Positions 63,435-64,000 of a stretch of DNA of 64,000 nt are shown here, piece after piece (position 1 is the stretch's first letter; every line of letters starts with the position of its first letter). The translations under genes and the position numbers were made by a program. Where the stretch lies: positions 992,001-1,056,000 of the forward strand of contig OY723260.1 in the NCBI GenBank assembly GCA_963210315.1, in the 5' to 3' direction. The notes beneath the pieces were generated by a model. The model was not told the DNA's origin and did no database searches. It saw nothing but the letters and a program-made list of their open reading frames with translations. Source of the stretch: Rhynchopus euleeides. Lineage: Eukaryota; Euglenozoa; Diplonemea; Diplonemida; Diplonemidae.

Positions 63435-64000
63435 GATATAAAGTTTTAAGGCGGTGTCGCCCTGCACGGGCAGTAGCACCTCCCCTTCAGTATCGCACTC
63501 CCGAAGGATTCCCCAACACGACGTGACACCGGTTTCGACGCGTACTCTTCGTACCCCTCCCCCCGGCCGCGTCTCTTCAGCGAAGAACCGGGGATAATCG
63601 GACCAGGGCTAGCTAAACCCTGGTGGTGTCACGGGTGGGGTTGGAGAGGGAGAAAAGGAAGAAATGAAGTTGCGAAAAAGTCAAACACTGACACGTGAAA
63701 TCAATAAAAAAGCGGTATATATCGCCCCCTTGCTGCGACGAAGACACTAAATAGTCAGGCCGCTTCAAGAGTCTTGAGGGCTTGAAGGTAGAAACAGGTT
63801 GCTGATGAGCCTCAGGAGCAGGCACCTTTTGTCCGCCCACATGACCTTCGCCCGAAGGCGAACCTCGTCCAGCTTGGCTCGATCGCCACAGAGAAGGGGA
63901 TCATTCTCCGCTGTGGTGAACATCTTAAAAACCGAGGGTGCAGAGGTGGGGCAGCCCACTGGTGCGACAGCAGACCGCCCCCGGATAGCTATAACTAGTG
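63435..64000 (-). mobile_element. TG-microsatellite-associated repeat (family 5), copy 3, cut by window edge
   Basis: This copy follows a (TG)n tract and matches copy 1 (32358-32931) for its whole visible length, with single-base differences only. The minus-strand frame that ends at 63765 (FKMFTTAENDPLLCGDRAKL ... NLFLPSSPQDS) differs from copy 1 by V/A and L/F replacements, and stays open. The rest lies outside the window. Confidence 0.6.
63507..63599 (-). ncRNA. hammerhead-ribozyme-like motif, copy 3
   Basis: The same core as in copies 1 and 2: minus-strand CUGAAGA (complement of 63574-63580), stem GACGCG/CGCGUC (63568-63573 with 63537-63542), GAAA (63533-63536) and a GUC triplet (63525-63527). 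Predicted cleavage would fall between 63525 and 63524. Confidence 0.55.

Overview
This is a nuclear window from a GC-rich, intron-bearing unicellular eukaryote, most likely a ciliated or flagellated protist or alga. The evidence is spliceosomal introns (donors mostly GTNTGN, acceptors CAG), long G+C-rich coding exons, long poly-C/poly-G and TG tracts between genes, and gene content: a Tctex-type dynein light chain, an SFI1-like centrin-binding protein, a VPS53 tethering subunit and a UQCC1/Cbp3-type mitochondrial chaperone. I cannot name the species.

Layout. 0-1.3 kb: a piggyBac-like transposase fragment and a small TA-flanked palindromic element. 1.8-4.2 kb: a multipass membrane protein with a signal peptide and an internal ubiquitin-like region. 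4.9-6.0 kb: a three-exon Tctex/DYNLT light chain. 6.7-7.9 kb: a 1.15-kb foldback element, repeated almost identically at 34.4-35.6 kb. 9.4-18.1 kb: a single-exon giant protein with many IQ motifs and C-terminal leucine-rich repeats. 18.5-22.9 kb: a hAT-type transposase on the minus strand whose N-terminus resembles a catalytically dead ubiquitin-specific protease. 24.7-26.9 kb: UQCC1-like chaperone (4 exons). 27.8-28.4 kb: a small coiled-coil gene (minus). 28.6-32.1 kb: SFI1-like protein. 32.3-33.5 kb: two head-to-tail copies of a repeat that sits in TG microsatellites and carries a hammerhead-ribozyme-like core on its minus strand; a third copy runs off the window at 64 kb. 35.9-37.8 kb: an unknown two-exon gene. 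38.2-39.3 kb: a RING-finger gene with very short exons. 42.3-43.2 kb: a PB1-domain protein with a long His/Pro minisatellite tail. 43.5-47.8 kb: two giant AT-rich palindromic elements, one with a nested TA-flanked insertion. 48.0-50.9 kb: VPS53. 51.4-53.8 kb: a small gene of unknown function with two possible 3' exon sets. 53.8-58.5 kb: no convincing gene. 58.5-63.1 kb: a protein with two MYND fingers, several IQ motifs, an acidic minisatellite and a pure 140-codon CAG (polyglutamine) tract.

The host genes are not an operon or a functional cluster; they are dispersed housekeeping, cytoskeletal and trafficking genes on mostly the plus strand. Mobile DNA fills the gaps between them: foldback elements that share TA flanks, hAT and piggyBac relatives, a hammerhead-bearing retroelement-like family, and several short dispersed hairpin repeats. 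The most unusual items are the pseudo-USP/hAT transposase fusion, the triplicated hammerhead-like motif, and the nested palindromes whose empty site can be read from their own other arms.
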